From assembly GCF_021049285.1 (NCBI RefSeq), contig NZ_CP088017.1, positions 2,367,380 to 2,431,379 of the forward strand: a stretch of DNA of 64,000 nt, given 5' to 3'. Made by a program: the position numbers and the translations under genes. The DNA is from Ruania halotolerans. Lineage in GTDB: Bacteria > Actinomycetota > Actinomycetes > Actinomycetales > Beutenbergiaceae. The notes under the pieces were generated by a model. That model made no database searches. It saw only the letters and a list, made by a program, of their open reading frames with translations, and was not told the origin of the DNA. Positions 29,845 to 39,355 of the stretch are shown here, piece after piece (the stretch's first letter is position 1; each line of letters begins with the position of its first letter).

Positions 29845-31344
29845 TCAGAACAGGGTCGGGAACACCCCCCAATAGGCGGCGATCACCAGGAGCGAGGTCG
29901 CACCCAGGTGGGCACTCCACCAGATCACCGCGTGGCCGGCGCTGAAAGCCGTGCGGCCGAGTGTGCGCCGCGCGTTCGCTGCAGCATCCACCGAACGGAC
30001 CCCGACAGCCACGGCAAGGATGCCGAGCGCGTGCAGAGCAACCCACCCCCCATGCACCACCAGATCATCAGTGCGGTAGTTCAGTGCGAGGGATGCCACG
30101 TAGGCGACGTAGGCAACGAAGACCACCATGATCGCCACTGCGCTCATCATGGTGGCGGCCGTGAATCGGGCCAATGGGGGCGGGAAGGTGTGCGGACGTT
30201 GCCCGCGCAGGCGAGCCACCCCGCGGCCCACCGCCCAGACGGCAGGTGCTACCAGAAGAAGGACGAACGCACCCAGTAGTGTCCAGACCAACATGTCGCC
30301 ATCGGCATACCAATGCGGATGGTCCAGGGGCGCTGCCCGGAATCGCTGCTCTGGTTGGTCCCCGGCGATCCGTGGTTCGGCGTCGGCCGTGACCGGCAGG
30401 CCGAGTGTCCATCGCGCGAGCACGTCCAGGAATCCCTCGGCCAGCTCACCGTTGACGCGGACACCGTGGTTGGCACCCTCGAAGTAGCGGACCGTGTAAT
30501 CCGCGTTGCCGGCCGCGGCCATGTCATCAATGACCGCCAACGGCCCTTGCACGATCGGCATCGACGCGTCATCGGTGCCGTAGATCATCAGCACTGGCTG
30601 GGTGAGCTGACGCTGCCACGGTCCGGCGTCGAAGTCCGCATACTCGAAACCGCCTCCGGGTGGGTGAGCGCCCACCCCCCGGGGGATCGCGCGCAACAGC
30701 GCCTCCGGCACGCCCACGTTGCGCAGGTACGAATCCGCGGCGAAGGCCATCTGTTCACGAGGCGGCACCACGGGAGCGGAGACGAGGATCACGAAACCCA
30801 CCGCAGGTTCCTCAGCGGCGGCGATCGGTGCGATCCATGCGCCTTCACTCTCGCCGTAGACGCCCACCATGTCCGGGTTCACCCCCGGCCAATCACGCAG
30901 CACGGCCCACGAGACCAGGTAGTCCTGCGCCATCGCGGGATAATCCCGGCTTGCGGTGGTGTACGTGTCCAGTCGCTTCTCCGGCACCAGCACGTATACC
31001 CCGGCGCTGGCCAAGGCCACCGCCTGATCCGCGAAGTTCGTGTGTGCACCGGTACCGGCCCCGTGCATGAAGAGCACACCTGGTCGCTCGCCGGGCGCGC
31101 CCACCGGAGCGGTGAGAGTGGCGAGTACGTGGGCGCCACCGAGTTCGATCTCGAAGACATCCTGCTCGATCTCGTACGTGCCGACCGGGTCGGTCATCAC
31201 CTCCGACCCGATCGCGACATCCGAAGTCGCGGGGACGATCGTCTGCTCAAGCGGCTGCGGCGTCCAGCGCGGGCCGGAGAGGGATCCGATCATCCCGAAG
31301 GCGATGACGATGACGAGCGTCACCACGAGTTTTCGGTACTTCAC
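29845..31344 (-). CDS. Alpha/beta hydrolase with C-terminal membrane domain
   Basis: A 499-residue membrane-linked hydrolase. An N-terminal signal or anchor helix (about 8-25) is followed by an alpha/beta-hydrolase domain: oxyanion region FMHGAGTG, nucleophile elbow YGESEGAW (Ser about 165), Asp in IYGTDDASMP and His in EGANHGV. The C-terminal 150 residues contain about four membrane helices. The start is GTG with GATAAT 8 nt upstream. Substrate is unknown; similarity is to dienelactone-hydrolase/BAAT-type thioester or ester hydrolases. Same strand as the phosphatase cluster but with its own apparent -10. Confidence 0.8.
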   Translation of the reverse strand: MKYRKLVVTLVIVIAFGMIGSLSGPRWTPQPLEQTIVPATSDVAIGSEVMTDPVGTYEIEQDVFEIELGGAHVLATLTAPVGAPGERPGVLFMHGAGTGAHTNFADQAVALASAGVYVLVPEKRLDTYTTASRDYPAMAQDYLVSWAVLRDWPGVNPDMVGVYGESEGAWIAPIAAAEEPAVGFVILVSAPVVPPREQMAFAADSYLRNVGVPEALLRAIPRGVGAHPPGGGFEYADFDAGPWQRQLTQPVLMIYGTDDASMPIVQGPLAVIDDMAAAGNADYTVRYFEGANHGVRVNGELAEGFLDVLARWTLGLPVTADAEPRIAGDQPEQRFRAAPLDHPHWYADGDMLVWTLLGAFVLLLVAPAVWAVGRGVARLRGQRPHTFPPPLARFTAATMMSAVAIMVVFVAYVAYVASLALNYRTDDLVVHGGWVALHALGILAVAVGVRSVDAAANARRTLGRTAFSAGHAVIWWSAHLGATSLLVIAAYWGVFPTLF

Positions 31345-31413
31345 CGCTTCACATTATCCGGCCCGCACGGCACCGCCGCACACTCACGCGCCCGGGGAGT
31401 ACCACATCAGCGC

Positions 31414-31428
31414 CGGCGATGATCGCCG
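31414..31428 (-). terminator. Small hairpin downstream of era
   Basis: A 6-bp stem (CGGCGA / TCGCCG) with a 3-nt loop immediately after the era stop. There is no T-run. It is a weak terminator candidate separating the era operon from the hydrolase gene. Confidence 0.35.
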
Positions 31429-31430
31429 CA

Positions 31431-32366
31431 TCAGAACCCGAGGCGCTGCAGGTGCTTGGGGTCGCGCTGCCAGTCCTTGGCCACTTTGACATGCAGGTCC
31501 AGGTAGACCGCGGCGCCGAGCAGTGCTTCGATCCCGTGCCGCGCGCGGGTGCCGACATCGCGCAACCTGGCCCCCTTACTGCCGATCACGATGGCCTTCT
31601 GCGAATCGCGTTCCACGAACAGGTTCACATGCACATCGAGCATGTCCCGGCCGTCCTTCGCGGGCCGCTCACGAGGCACGATCTCCTCCACCACCACCGC
31701 GAGTGAGTGGGGCAGCTCCTCACGCACGCCCTCCAGCGCAGCCTCGCGCACCAATTCGGCCACCATCACGTGCTCGGGTTCATCGGTGAGTTCACCGTCC
31801 GGGTAGAGCGGCGGCGATTCGGGCATGTGGCCGCGCAGTACCTCGACGAGTTCGTCGAGCTGATAGCCGGTGGTGGCGGCCACCGGGATGATGTCAGCCC
31901 ACTCGCCCAACTCGGCCACCTTCATCAGGTGCTCCGTCAGCCGCGGGCGGCCTACGGCGTCGGATTTGGTGGCCACGGCCACCACCGGGGTTCGGGCCTC
32001 CGCGAGTCGGGCCGCGATATAGCGGTCACCTGGGCCGACCAACTGATCGGCGGGAAGGCAGAAAGCGATCGCGTCCACCTCAGCAAGCGTGCCGATCACG
32101 AGCTCGTTCAGCCGTTCCCCGAGCAAGGTACGAGGCCGGTGAACACCCGGCGTGTCCACCAGGATCAGCTGCGCATCATCGCGGTGCACGATGCCGCGGA
32201 TCGCATGCCGGGTGGTCTGTGGGCGGCCGGAGGTGATGGCGACTTTCTGTCCCACCAGCGCATTCGTCAGCGTGGACTTACCGGCGTTCGGGCGCCCCAC
32301 CACGCAGATGAATCCGGCACGGTGCTCACGGGAGCCGCCGTTGCTCGCCACATCGCGGGGGCTCAT
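31431..32366 (-). CDS. era: GTPase Era
   Basis: Essential GTPase that binds 16S rRNA during 30S ribosome maturation. 311 residues: G1 [15 protein letters not shown]3 DTPGVHRP, G4 as ATKSD (the usual NKxD position) and a C-terminal KH domain with [22 protein letters not shown]. The ATG at 32366 overlaps the ybeY stop (ATGA); the CBS-domain (CorC-like) gene often found between them in relatives is absent. Confidence 0.96.
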
Positions 32367-32815
32367 CGAGCAGCCAGGAAGGTCAGGAGGAGTTGGCGTT
32401 GCAGACCGAACATTTCCTTCTCCTCTTCCGGCTCGGCGTGATCGAACCCGAGCAGATGCAAGATGCCATGCGTGGTGAGCAGCAGCATCTCCTCTTCGGC
32501 GGAGTGACCAGCCGCCCGGGCCTGATCCTGGGCCACGTCTGGGCATACAACGATCGACCCGAGCATGCCCTCCTCGCTCGGTTCTCCCTCCAAGCCGGGG
32601 CGCAACTCGTCCATCGGGAAGGAGAGCACATCGGTGGGCCCCTCCTCATCCATCCAGCGCACGTGCAGCTGCGACATCACCTCGGCGTCGGCGAACCGGA
32701 TCTCCAGTTCAGCCTGCGGGTGCACATGCATCGCATCGAGTACGTGGCGGGCGAGCGCAGCGAACTCGGCCTCGTCCAGGCGGTGCCCGGACTCGTTGGT
32801 GATCTCCACGCTCAT
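32363..32815 (-). CDS. ybeY: Endoribonuclease YbeY
   Basis: Metal-dependent RNase for 16S rRNA 3' maturation and ribosome quality control. 150 residues with the zinc-site motif [11 protein letters not shown] near residues 115-125 and the conserved [10 protein letters not shown] segment. The start is the ATG at 32815 ([10 protein letters not shown]) with AGGAAGG upstream; longer readings are disfavoured. Coupled to era by a 4-nt overlap and preceded by phoH. Confidence 0.95.
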   Translation of the reverse strand: MSVEITNESGHRLDEAEFAALARHVLDAMHVHPQAELEIRFADAEVMSQLHVRWMDEEGPTDVLSFPMDELRPGLEGEPSEEGMLGSIVVCPDVAQDQARAAGHSAEEEMLLLTTHGILHLLGFDHAEPEEEKEMFGLQRQLLLTFLAAR

Positions 32816-32852
32816 GAGTGGCCTTCCTGATCCGGCCGTTCCGGCACCCCAC

Positions 32853-33923
32853 TCATCGATGGCCGTCCTGGTTGCCGCGCGCGCTTCGGGTGCCGCGTAC
32901 ACCGTGGCCCCCGTGCTCAGCGCGCGTGACCCCGGTGGGCCGATGGGTCTCGAACCGGGAGTAGGCATCGATGATGTCGGCAACGAGACGGTGCCGCACC
33001 ACATCTGCGCTGGTGAGCCGGCAGAAAGCGACGTCGTCGAGATCGGTCAGGATGTCCTGCACTACCCGCAGACCAGAATCCGCGCTGCCCGGCAGGTCGA
33101 CCTGCGTGACATCGCCAGTCACCACGATCCTGGACCCGAAGCCGAGCCGGGTCAGGAACATCTTCATCTGCTCGGCCGAGGTGTTCTGCGCCTCATCGAG
33201 GATGATGAACGCATCGTTGAGAGTACGCCCGCGCATGTACGCCAGCGGTGCCACCTCGATCGTGCCTGCAGCCATCAGACGCGGGATCGACTCCGGGTCG
33301 ACCATGTCATGCAGTGCGTCATAGAGCGGGCGCAGATACGGATCGATCTTGTCGTTCAGCGAACCCGGCAGGAACCCGAGCCGCTCCCCCGCCTCCACTG
33401 CCGGGCGGGTGAGCACGATCCGGTTGACCTGCTTGGCCTGCAGGGCCTGCACGGCCTTGGCCATGGCCAGGTAGGTCTTGCCCGTCCCGGCCGGCCCGAT
33501 CCCGAAGACGAGGGTGTTGCGGTCAATCGCCTCCACGTACTCCTTCTGCCCGAGAGTCTTGGGGCGGATCGTCTTGCCCCGGTTGGACAGGATGTTCATG
33601 GTGAGCACCTGTGCGGGGCGCTCCGAGGTGCTGTCGGTGAGGATCTTGATCGCACGCTCGACGGCGTCGGCAGTCAGCGGCGTGGTCGAGGAGGCGATCT
33701 CACTGAGTTCGTCCACGAGTCGTTCAGCGAGCGCAACCTCACCGGGCCGCCCGGTCAACGTCACGACATTGCCGCGCACATGAACGTCCACGGCAGGGAA
33801 CCCGGTCTCGATCGCGCGAAGTACCTCATCGCGTTGCCCGAGCAAGGCCACCATGGGGACGTGCTCAGGAATGGTCACCTGGTGCCGGACGGCGTCGTCG
33901 GCGGGAGTACTGGAACTTGTCAT
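32853..33923 (-). CDS. phoH: PhoH-family ATPase
   Basis: Cytoplasmic P-loop ATPase of the PhoH/YbeZ family, commonly encoded next to ybeY and thought to act with it in RNA or ribosome handling. 356 residues: an N-terminal KH-like region (about 20-90), Walker [16 protein letters not shown], Walker [24 protein letters not shown], and [12 protein letters not shown]. The ATG at 33923 ([10 protein letters not shown]) fits the family. Its C-terminus carries a short Arg/His/Gly-rich tail. Confidence 0.95.
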   Translation of the reverse strand: MTSSSTPADDAVRHQVTIPEHVPMVALLGQRDEVLRAIETGFPAVDVHVRGNVVTLTGRPGEVALAERLVDELSEIASSTTPLTADAVERAIKILTDSTSERPAQVLTMNILSNRGKTIRPKTLGQKEYVEAIDRNTLVFGIGPAGTGKTYLAMAKAVQALQAKQVNRIVLTRPAVEAGERLGFLPGSLNDKIDPYLRPLYDALHDMVDPESIPRLMAAGTIEVAPLAYMRGRTLNDAFIILDEAQNTSAEQMKMFLTRLGFGSRIVVTGDVTQVDLPGSADSGLRVVQDILTDLDDVAFCRLTSADVVRHRLVADIIDAYSRFETHRPTGVTRAEHGGHGVRGTRSARGNQDGHR

Positions 33924-34024
33924 GGGCGGGGCCGGTGGCCCGAATCTTCCCCTCGTGGGTGGTGTGGACAACGCAATCCTACCGAGGGAGCCCGTGGTGC
34001 GCCGAGTCGATATCCACGCTGGTC

Positions 34025-34795
34025 TCAACCCCAGCGACCGAGCTGCTGGGCGAGCAGCGCAAGCGCGATAGGGCCAGCGGTTGAGGTACGCAGGACGTGC
34101 GGGCCGAGTCGGACCGCGTGTGCGCCGGCCGTGGTCAAGGCCTTGACCTCGCTCTCGGTGAGGCCGCCTTCGGGACCGACCACCACGAGCACCTGCTCAG
34201 CCGTGGCCGTGATGGGTGCCTCGCCGATCGGGACGGAGGCTTCCTCATGCAACACGAGCACCGGATTTCCTGCCTCCACCGCGGCTGCCGCCTGCTCCCG
34301 CAACTGCGCGCCAACCACGAGGTCCGAGACGGCTGGGACCTGGGCACGGCGGGACTGTTTCGCAGCAGCGAGGGCCACCTGCTGCCAGCGCGCCACGCCT
34401 TTGCGGGCCTTCTCACCTCGCCATTGCGAGACCGACCGTTCAGCCTGCCATGGCACCACACGGTCCAGCCCGACCTCGGTCCCTGCCTCCACGGCGAGCT
34501 CATCCCGCCCGCCCTTGGCGAGCGCCTGCACAAGCACCAACTCCGGCGTAGCGCGCACCTCCTGCGTGAGGGTCTCGGCGGTCAGGGTCACTGCGGCGTC
34601 GGTGCCCCCGGCAACGTCCGTCACGGTCCCGGTCACGCGCAGGCCTGCGCCGTCGATGAGGTCGATCACCTCGCCCACCCGCACCCGGCGAACTGTCGCA
34701 GCGTGGCGGGCATCGGCACCGGTCAGCGTGACGGGCGCACCGGCCCGGGCAGTGTCGAGGCTGCCGGGCCCGGCGTGGAAGACCGGCCGGCTCAC
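34025..34795 (-). CDS. rsmE: 16S rRNA (uracil1498-N3)-methyltransferase
   Basis: SPOUT-class methyltransferase modifying U1498 of 16S rRNA with S-adenosylmethionine. 256 residues: an N-terminal PUA-like domain (DARHAATVRRVRVGEVIDLIDG) and a C-terminal knot with the SAM site VVVGPEGGLTESEVKAL and LGPHVLRTSTA. The GTG start overlaps the dnaJ stop by 4 nt, as in many actinobacteria. Confidence 0.95.
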   Translation of the reverse strand: MSRPVFHAGPGSLDTARAGAPVTLTGADARHAATVRRVRVGEVIDLIDGAGLRVTGTVTDVAGGTDAAVTLTAETLTQEVRATPELVLVQALAKGGRDELAVEAGTEVGLDRVVPWQAERSVSQWRGEKARKGVARWQQVALAAAKQSRRAQVPAVSDLVVGAQLREQAAAAVEAGNPVLVLHEEASVPIGEAPITATAEQVLVVVGPEGGLTESEVKALTTAGAHAVRLGPHVLRTSTAGPIALALLAQQLGRWG

Positions 34796-35907
34796 CGCCC
34801 CTGGAACTTCTCTCGCAGGCGGGAGAACACGCCATTGCCCGCGGGAGCGAGCCGTGCCTCCGGCCGCTCCTCGCTGCGCAGACCGGCGAGCTCACGCAAC
34901 AAGCGCTCCTGCTCCTCGTCCAGTTTGGTGGGCACGCTGACCTGCACGTGCACGTGCAGGTCACCCCGGCCACCACCGTTGAGGTGCCCGACGCCAAGGC
35001 CCCGCAGCGTGACCACCTCGTCCGGCTGGGTGCCGGGCCGGATGTCCAGCTCACGGGCACCGTCCAGGGTGTCCAACTCGAGTACGGTGCCCAGAGCCGC
35101 GGCTGTCATGGGCAGCTCGGTGGTGCAATGCAGATCGTCCCCGCGGCGGGTGAACAACGGGTGCCGCTTCTCCCGGACCTCAACGTAGAGATCGCCAGGA
35201 GGCCCGCCCGCGGGGCCGACCTCACCCTGCCCAGTGAGCTTGATCCGGGTGCCGTCGTCGACGCCGGCCGGGACATTCACCCGGACCGTGCGCTGCGTGC
35301 GCACACGCCCCTCCCCGGCACACTCGGTGCACGGGTCGGTGATGATCGAGCCGAAACCGGAGCAGTTGGCGCAGGCGGTGGTGGTCATCACCTGACCGAG
35401 GAAGGAGCGGGCCATCCGCTGAACGGAACCGCGCCCGTGACACACCTCGCAGGTTGTCGGACTGGTGCCGGGGCGGCAGCACGACCCCTGGCACGTGGTG
35501 CACAGGACGGCCGTCTCCACCTCGATGTCCTTGGTCACGCCGAAGGCGGCCTCGCTCAACTCGATGCTGATGCGCAATAACGCGTCCTGCCCGCGGCGCG
35601 CACGGGATGCGGGACCGCGAGAACCCCCGCCACCGGCCGCCGCCTGGAAGAACGTCTCGAAGATGTCGGAGAAGCCGAAACCGGCACCCGCACCGCCCAT
35701 CCCGGGCTGGCCACCCATGTCGTACATCTGCCGCTTCTCCGGGTTGGAGAGGGTCTCGTGCGCGGCAGCGATCTCCTTGAACTTGTCTTCGCTGCCCGGG
35801 CCGGCAACGTCCGGGTGGTGTTGCCGAGCGAGCTTGCGGTAGGCGCGCTTGATCTCCTCGGTCGAGGCGTCACGGGAGACGCCCAGGGTCGCGTAGTAAT
35901 CGCTCAC
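34792..35907 (-). CDS. dnaJ: Chaperone DnaJ (DnaJ2-type)
   Basis: Hsp40 co-chaperone of DnaK. 371 residues: J domain (DYYATLGVSRDAS to HHPDV with the HPD tripeptide near 32), Gly/Phe-rich linker, zinc-finger region with four CxxC repeats (CTTCQGSC, CEVCHGRG, CANCSGFG, CTECAGEG), and the substrate-binding C-terminal domains. The first finger has Cys where the usual last Gly is, a harmless variant. It lies behind hrcA in the usual order, so expression is expected to follow the CIRCE/HrcA heat-shock control. Confidence 0.96.
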   Translation of the reverse strand: MSDYYATLGVSRDASTEEIKRAYRKLARQHHPDVAGPGSEDKFKEIAAAHETLSNPEKRQMYDMGGQPGMGGAGAGFGFSDIFETFFQAAAGGGGSRGPASRARRGQDALLRISIELSEAAFGVTKDIEVETAVLCTTCQGSCCRPGTSPTTCEVCHGRGSVQRMARSFLGQVMTTTACANCSGFGSIITDPCTECAGEGRVRTQRTVRVNVPAGVDDGTRIKLTGQGEVGPAGGPPGDLYVEVREKRHPLFTRRGDDLHCTTELPMTAAALGTVLELDTLDGARELDIRPGTQPDEVVTLRGLGVGHLNGGGRGDLHVHVQVSVPTKLDEEQERLLRELAGLRSEERPEARLAPAGNGVFSRLREKFQGR

Positions 35908-35940
35908 GTGTGGCTTTCTGGTTCGGAGGTCACGGTGGTC

Positions 35941-36987
35941 TCAGCCGCCGAGGAAGCGGGAGAGGTAACGGGCGACGGCGCGCACGGCAGCCATCGTGGA
36001 GGGGTAGTCCATCCGGGTGGGACCGAGGATGCCGAGCTGCCCCACGGATTCGGTGCCATCGCCACCGTATCCGCTGGCAACGATGGAAGTCTCCAGCAGG
36101 TTCTCGTGATGAGTCTCACTCCCGATGCGCACAGCGAGCGGGTGGTCTCGCCGAACGGCCGCCTCAGCGTCTCCGGCAGCCATCTCACTGAGCAACCGCA
36201 GGAGCACGACATGCTCCTCGAGTGCTTCCAGGACGGGCCCGATGGTGCCGGAGAAGTCGACATCGGAGCGGGCCAGGTTGGCCGTGCCGGCCATCACGAT
36301 GCGTTCCTCGGCATCTTCGGAGAGCGTATCCATGATGGTGCCCAGCACGCCGGACACCAGTGGTTGGTCCACCGGTGCGAACGCCTCTTCCACGCCGGCG
36401 AGCACGGTGCGCAGCCGGGCGGCGTTGCGACCAGCCACCTCAGCATTCACTCGGGCGCGAAGCTCGGCCACCATCGTCTCGTCGAGATCGGTGGCTGATT
36501 CCACAGTGCGTTGTTCCACCCGGCCATTCGCGGTGATGATCACCACGAGGAGGTGCCTCGGCCCGGTGGGGATGAGCTCCACGTGCCGCAGGGCGGAGCG
36601 CCGCAGTGAGGGGTATTGGACGACCGCCACCTGCTGGGTGAGTTGGGCGAGCAGCCGCACGGTGCGCTCGAGGACGTCATCGAGGTCGACGGCACCGTCG
36701 AGCAGCTCACCGATCGCTCGACGTTCCACACCGGAGAGCGGTTTGATCACCGAGATCTGGTCCACGAACAGGCGGTATCCCTTGTCCGTGGGGATGCGCC
36801 CTGCCGAGGTGTGCGGCTGGGCGATGTAACCGCCCTCCTCGAGTGCGGCCATATCGTTGCGGATGGTGGCGGGTGAGACGTTGAGATTGTGCCGGTCCAC
36901 CAGGTTGCGTGAGCCGACGGGTTCCCGGCTGCGCACGTAGTCCTGCACGATTGCGCGCAAGACCTGCAACTGTCGCTGCGAACTCAC
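35941..36987 (-). CDS. hrcA: Heat-inducible transcription repressor HrcA
   Basis: Represses CIRCE-controlled heat-shock genes; GroE aids its folding, which links repression to chaperone load. 348 residues with an N-terminal winged helix ([32 protein letters not shown]), a GAF-like middle domain and a C-terminal dimerisation part. The GTG start has a strong GGGAGGTGAT Shine-Dalgarno. A CIRCE element begins 20 nt upstream, showing autoregulation of hrcA-dnaJ. Confidence 0.97.
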   Translation of the reverse strand: MSSQRQLQVLRAIVQDYVRSREPVGSRNLVDRHNLNVSPATIRNDMAALEEGGYIAQPHTSAGRIPTDKGYRLFVDQISVIKPLSGVERRAIGELLDGAVDLDDVLERTVRLLAQLTQQVAVVQYPSLRRSALRHVELIPTGPRHLLVVIITANGRVEQRTVESATDLDETMVAELRARVNAEVAGRNAARLRTVLAGVEEAFAPVDQPLVSGVLGTIMDTLSEDAEERIVMAGTANLARSDVDFSGTIGPVLEALEEHVVLLRLLSEMAAGDAEAAVRRDHPLAVRIGSETHHENLLETSIVASGYGGDGTESVGQLGILGPTRMDYPSTMAAVRAVARYLSRFLGG

Positions 36988-37006
36988 CAGATCACCTCCC
37001 TGAGGA

Positions 37007-37033
37007 TCAGCACTCGACGTCGGTGAGTGCCAA
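37007..37033 (-). promoter_or_regulatory. CIRCE operator (HrcA binding site)
   Basis: TCAGCACTC, nine bases, GAGTGCCAA: each arm matches the TTAGCACTC-N9-GAGTGCTAA consensus at 8 of 9 positions. A -10 TAGAAT (37038-37033) abuts it, so the hrcA transcription start falls inside the operator. Confidence 0.93.
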
Positions 37034-37038
37034 TTCTA
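37033..37038 (-). promoter_or_regulatory. -10 element of the hrcA promoter
   Basis: TAGAAT (5 of 6 consensus bases) on the minus strand, directly upstream of CIRCE; the predicted start is about 37026. Confidence 0.6.
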
Positions 37039-37107
37039 CGCGGTGGACTCGGCTGCTCTCCCGCGTGGCTGCCGACCCTTGCGCGCCGCCGCCTCTACCC
37101 TCGCATC

Positions 37108-37962
37108 GTGACCCAGGATCGATATGGCTCCGACGTGCTCTCCCACGACCCTCACGAACGCACCCGGGTGCGCACCCAGGACACGCCGGCAGCGCCGGGC
37201 CTGGTGGTCGAGGATGTGCAGTCGGGGTGGGTCGGCGCCGTGGTGAGAGTGGAGAAGAGCGGTGGCCAGCAGGTGGTGGTCCTCGAAGATCGCAAGGGCC
37301 GCTCGCGCACCTTCCCACTCGGCGCCGGCTTCTGGGTCGAGGGAAAGCCGGTACGCCTGGTACCGCACCGGCCGGCCGTCACCGCTCAGGGCCGGACCCG
37401 GACGGCGTCCGGTTCGCTGGCCGTGGCCGGAGCCCGCGCTCGCGTGGCCCGGGGTTCGCGGATCTGGGTGGAGGGACGGCACGACGCCGAACTGGTCGAG
37501 AAGGTCTGGGGAGACGACCTGCGCATCGAGGGCGTCGTGGTGGAACTGCTCGACGGCGTGGACAATCTCGACGAGCGGCTCACCGAGTTCGCACCGGAGC
37601 CGGGGCGGCGTGTGGGCGTTCTGGTGGACCACCTCGTCTCCGGAAGTAAGGAGTCCCGGGTCGCTGCGGACATCGTCCGGCGCTTCGGCGAGGAGAACGT
37701 CCTGGTGGTCGGACACCCGTATGTGGACGTATGGCAGGCCGTCAAACCTGGCCGTCTGGGTCTGCAGCAGTGGCCGCATGTGCCCCGGGGCACCGACATC
37801 AAGGTCGGAACTCTCACGGCGCTCGGCTGGCCGGCGCGAGACCAGGCAGATATTGCACGAGGCTGGAAGCGCATCCTGGGCACTGTGCGCGACTACCGGG
37901 ATCTGGAGCCCAGCCTGCTGGGCCGGGTGGAGGAGCTGGTGGACTTCGTCACCGCGCCCTGA
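37108..37962 (+). CDS. DUF3097 family protein
   Basis: A 284-residue conserved actinobacterial protein of unknown function, normally found beside hrcA. N-terminal half is a small beta-rich domain (VQSGWVGAVVRVEK, VVLEDRKGRSRTFPL); the C-terminal half contains SRIWVEGRHDAELVEKVWGDDLR and VGVLVDHLVSGSKESR, which resemble Toprim-like nucleotide-handling sequence (E in the first, D-x-L in the second). I infer but cannot show nucleic-acid binding. The GTG at 37108 lies 6 nt after TACCCT, so the message is probably leaderless. Confidence 0.85.
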   Translation: MTQDRYGSDVLSHDPHERTRVRTQDTPAAPGLVVEDVQSGWVGAVVRVEKSGGQQVVVLEDRKGRSRTFPLGAGFWVEGKPVRLVPHRPAVTAQGRTRTASGSLAVAGARARVARGSRIWVEGRHDAELVEKVWGDDLRIEGVVVELLDGVDNLDERLTEFAPEPGRRVGVLVDHLVSGSKESRVAADIVRRFGEENVLVVGHPYVDVWQAVKPGRLGLQQWPHVPRGTDIKVGTLTALGWPARDQADIARGWKRILGTVRDYRDLEPSLLGRVEELVDFVTAP

Positions 37963-38000
37963 TCGACGGCCGGCGCCAGGCCGGCCCACACCGACGGAAT

Positions 38001-38038
38001 TCAGCGTGCTCCGCGAAACGGCCCACGGAGCACGCTGA
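38001..38038. terminator. Bidirectional terminator between DUF3097 and the proline-rich membrane protein
   Basis: A perfect 13-bp inverted repeat (TCAGCGTGCTCCG / CGGAGCACGCTGA) with a 12-nt loop lies between two convergent genes. Its position and symmetry fit termination from both sides, although no T-run is present. Confidence 0.75.
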
Positions 38039-38044
38039 CCGGAA

Positions 38045-39250
38045 CTACCGCAATGCGGGGGTCCGTCCCAGGTTCTGCTGGTACATCCAGGCGGTGGCCA
38101 TGACGCTCAGCGGAACGGTCACCAGGGAGCCGATTCCGCAGGTGATGCTCGCGGCCATCGCCGCCACGAAGGTGAGCAGGATCAGGATGATGGTCTGCCC
38201 GACGCTGCCGATCGCCATCTTGATGGTGTTGCCGATCGCGTCAGCGGTGTTGTCGCGGCGGTCGATCAGGAAGAAGTTGGCGTAGACCGCGAAGAACATC
38301 ACGACCAGCGGTCCCACGACGAGGACGGACGACAGGGACGCCGTCAGCGAGATCAGGATGGTCGTGAGCAGGACGTGACCGGCGTTCGGGATCTTGAAGA
38401 AATCTCCGACCGATACCTGTTCGCCCCGCACCACCTTGATCGCAGCATGGGCCACACCTGCCGCGGCAAAGACGCTGACGAGCACGACGACGACGATGAA
38501 CAGCAAGATGCTGAAGAAGCCCGCTCCGGTGAGCGCGACGAGCGCCGCTTCGTCTTGCATTCCCGATCCGAACACACCGATAGCACCGAGAATGACGAAC
38601 CACAGCACCGAGACCACCGCGATGATCGCGGCCCACGCCAACTGACCCAGGACGAACGTGGACCAGTGGGCCTTGAATGCGCCCCAGGCCCAGCTGAATG
38701 CGTCCGTCGCCTGAGGTTCAGTCGGGATCGGTGCGTACTGGCCCTGCGGCTGACCGTAGGGTCCCGGCTGCGGCTGACCGTACCCACCCTGCTGGGGCTG
38801 CCCATACGGGACACCCTGCGGCGGTTGGCTGTACCCGCCGTGCTGCGGCTGCGCAAAGCCCCCGGGCTGCGACTGGCCGTACGGAATGCCCTGCGAGGGC
38901 TGGCCATGCGCACCGCCCGACGGCGGGGGCTGAGTCGGTCCGGACGCCGGAGGCTGGGCCGGTCCGGAAGGCGGAGGCTGGGCCGGCCCGGACGGCGGAG
39001 GCGGCTGCGCAGGGCCGGACGGAGGAGGCGGCTGCGCAGGGCCGGATTGCGGCGGCTGGCCGTACGGCGCGGGCGGAGGCTGCGTCGATCCCGCGCCGAA
39101 GGCCGGCGCCGATCCTGCGCCAGCCTCAGCCGAACCGTAGTCCTCGGGCTCCGGTGCGGGCGGCGCCTGCTCCTGAGGTGTGTCTGCGCCCTCCCCCGTG
39201 GGGTGTTCATTGGGATCGGAGGCATTCTGCCAAGGTTGTTGATCGCTCAT
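38045..39250 (-). CDS. Proline-rich multi-pass membrane protein, paralogue 1
   Basis: A 401-residue protein of two parts. Residues 1-175 are Pro/Gly/Gln-rich, with about five tandem SGPAQPPP-type units followed by YGQPQ-type repeats, probably disordered. Residues 180-400 hold about five to six membrane helices in a compact domain (AWGAFKAHWSTFVLGQLAWAAI, then FFKIPNAGHVLLTTILI, then SVGQTIILILLTFVAA). The next gene encodes a paralogue with the same arrangement. The family resembles actinobacterial DUF4013-type membrane proteins; function unknown. The Pro-rich half could bind SH3-, WW- or EVH1-like partners or just be a spacer. Confidence 0.8.
   Translation of the reverse strand: MSDQQPWQNASDPNEHPTGEGADTPQEQAPPAPEPEDYGSAEAGAGSAPAFGAGSTQPPPAPYGQPPQSGPAQPPPPSGPAQPPPPSGPAQPPPSGPAQPPASGPTQPPPSGGAHGQPSQGIPYGQSQPGGFAQPQHGGYSQPPQGVPYGQPQQGGYGQPQPGPYGQPQGQYAPIPTEPQATDAFSWAWGAFKAHWSTFVLGQLAWAAIIAVVSVLWFVILGAIGVFGSGMQDEAALVALTGAGFFSILLFIVVVVLVSVFAAAGVAHAAIKVVRGEQVSVGDFFKIPNAGHVLLTTILISLTASLSSVLVVGPLVVMFFAVYANFFLIDRRDNTADAIGNTIKMAIGSVGQTIILILLTFVAAMAASITCGIGSLVTVPLSVMATAWMYQQNLGRTPALR
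38935..39060 (-). repeat. Tandem coding repeat (SGPAQPPP units)
   Basis: About five imperfect copies of a 27-30 nt unit encoding S-G-P-A-Q-P-P-P(-P) within the N-terminal half of the membrane protein. Copy number differs by whole codons between units, so variation by slippage would keep the frame. Confidence 0.75.
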
Positions 39251-39302
39251 GGGAACGAACGCTACTGGTCAGCACCGGGGCGCGCGCAAGCCCGGACACG
39301 GC

Positions 39303-39334
39303 GACGGCGGCCCGGAACGTCCCGGGCCGCCGTC
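39303..39334 (-). terminator. Hairpin terminator between the two membrane-protein paralogues
   Basis: A perfect 13-bp GC-only-type stem (GACGGCGGCCCGG / CCGGGCCGCCGTC) with a 6-nt loop lies 22 nt after the stop of paralogue 2. It implies that the two paralogues are transcribed separately. Confidence 0.7.
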
Positions 39335-39355
39335 GACGGTTGGTGCGAGTGAGCC

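Noticed and set aside
38935-39060. Short direct repeats that might be a CRISPR array
   Set aside because: The repeats are contiguous, about 27-30 nt without spacers, and encode SGPAQPPP units in frame of a membrane protein.
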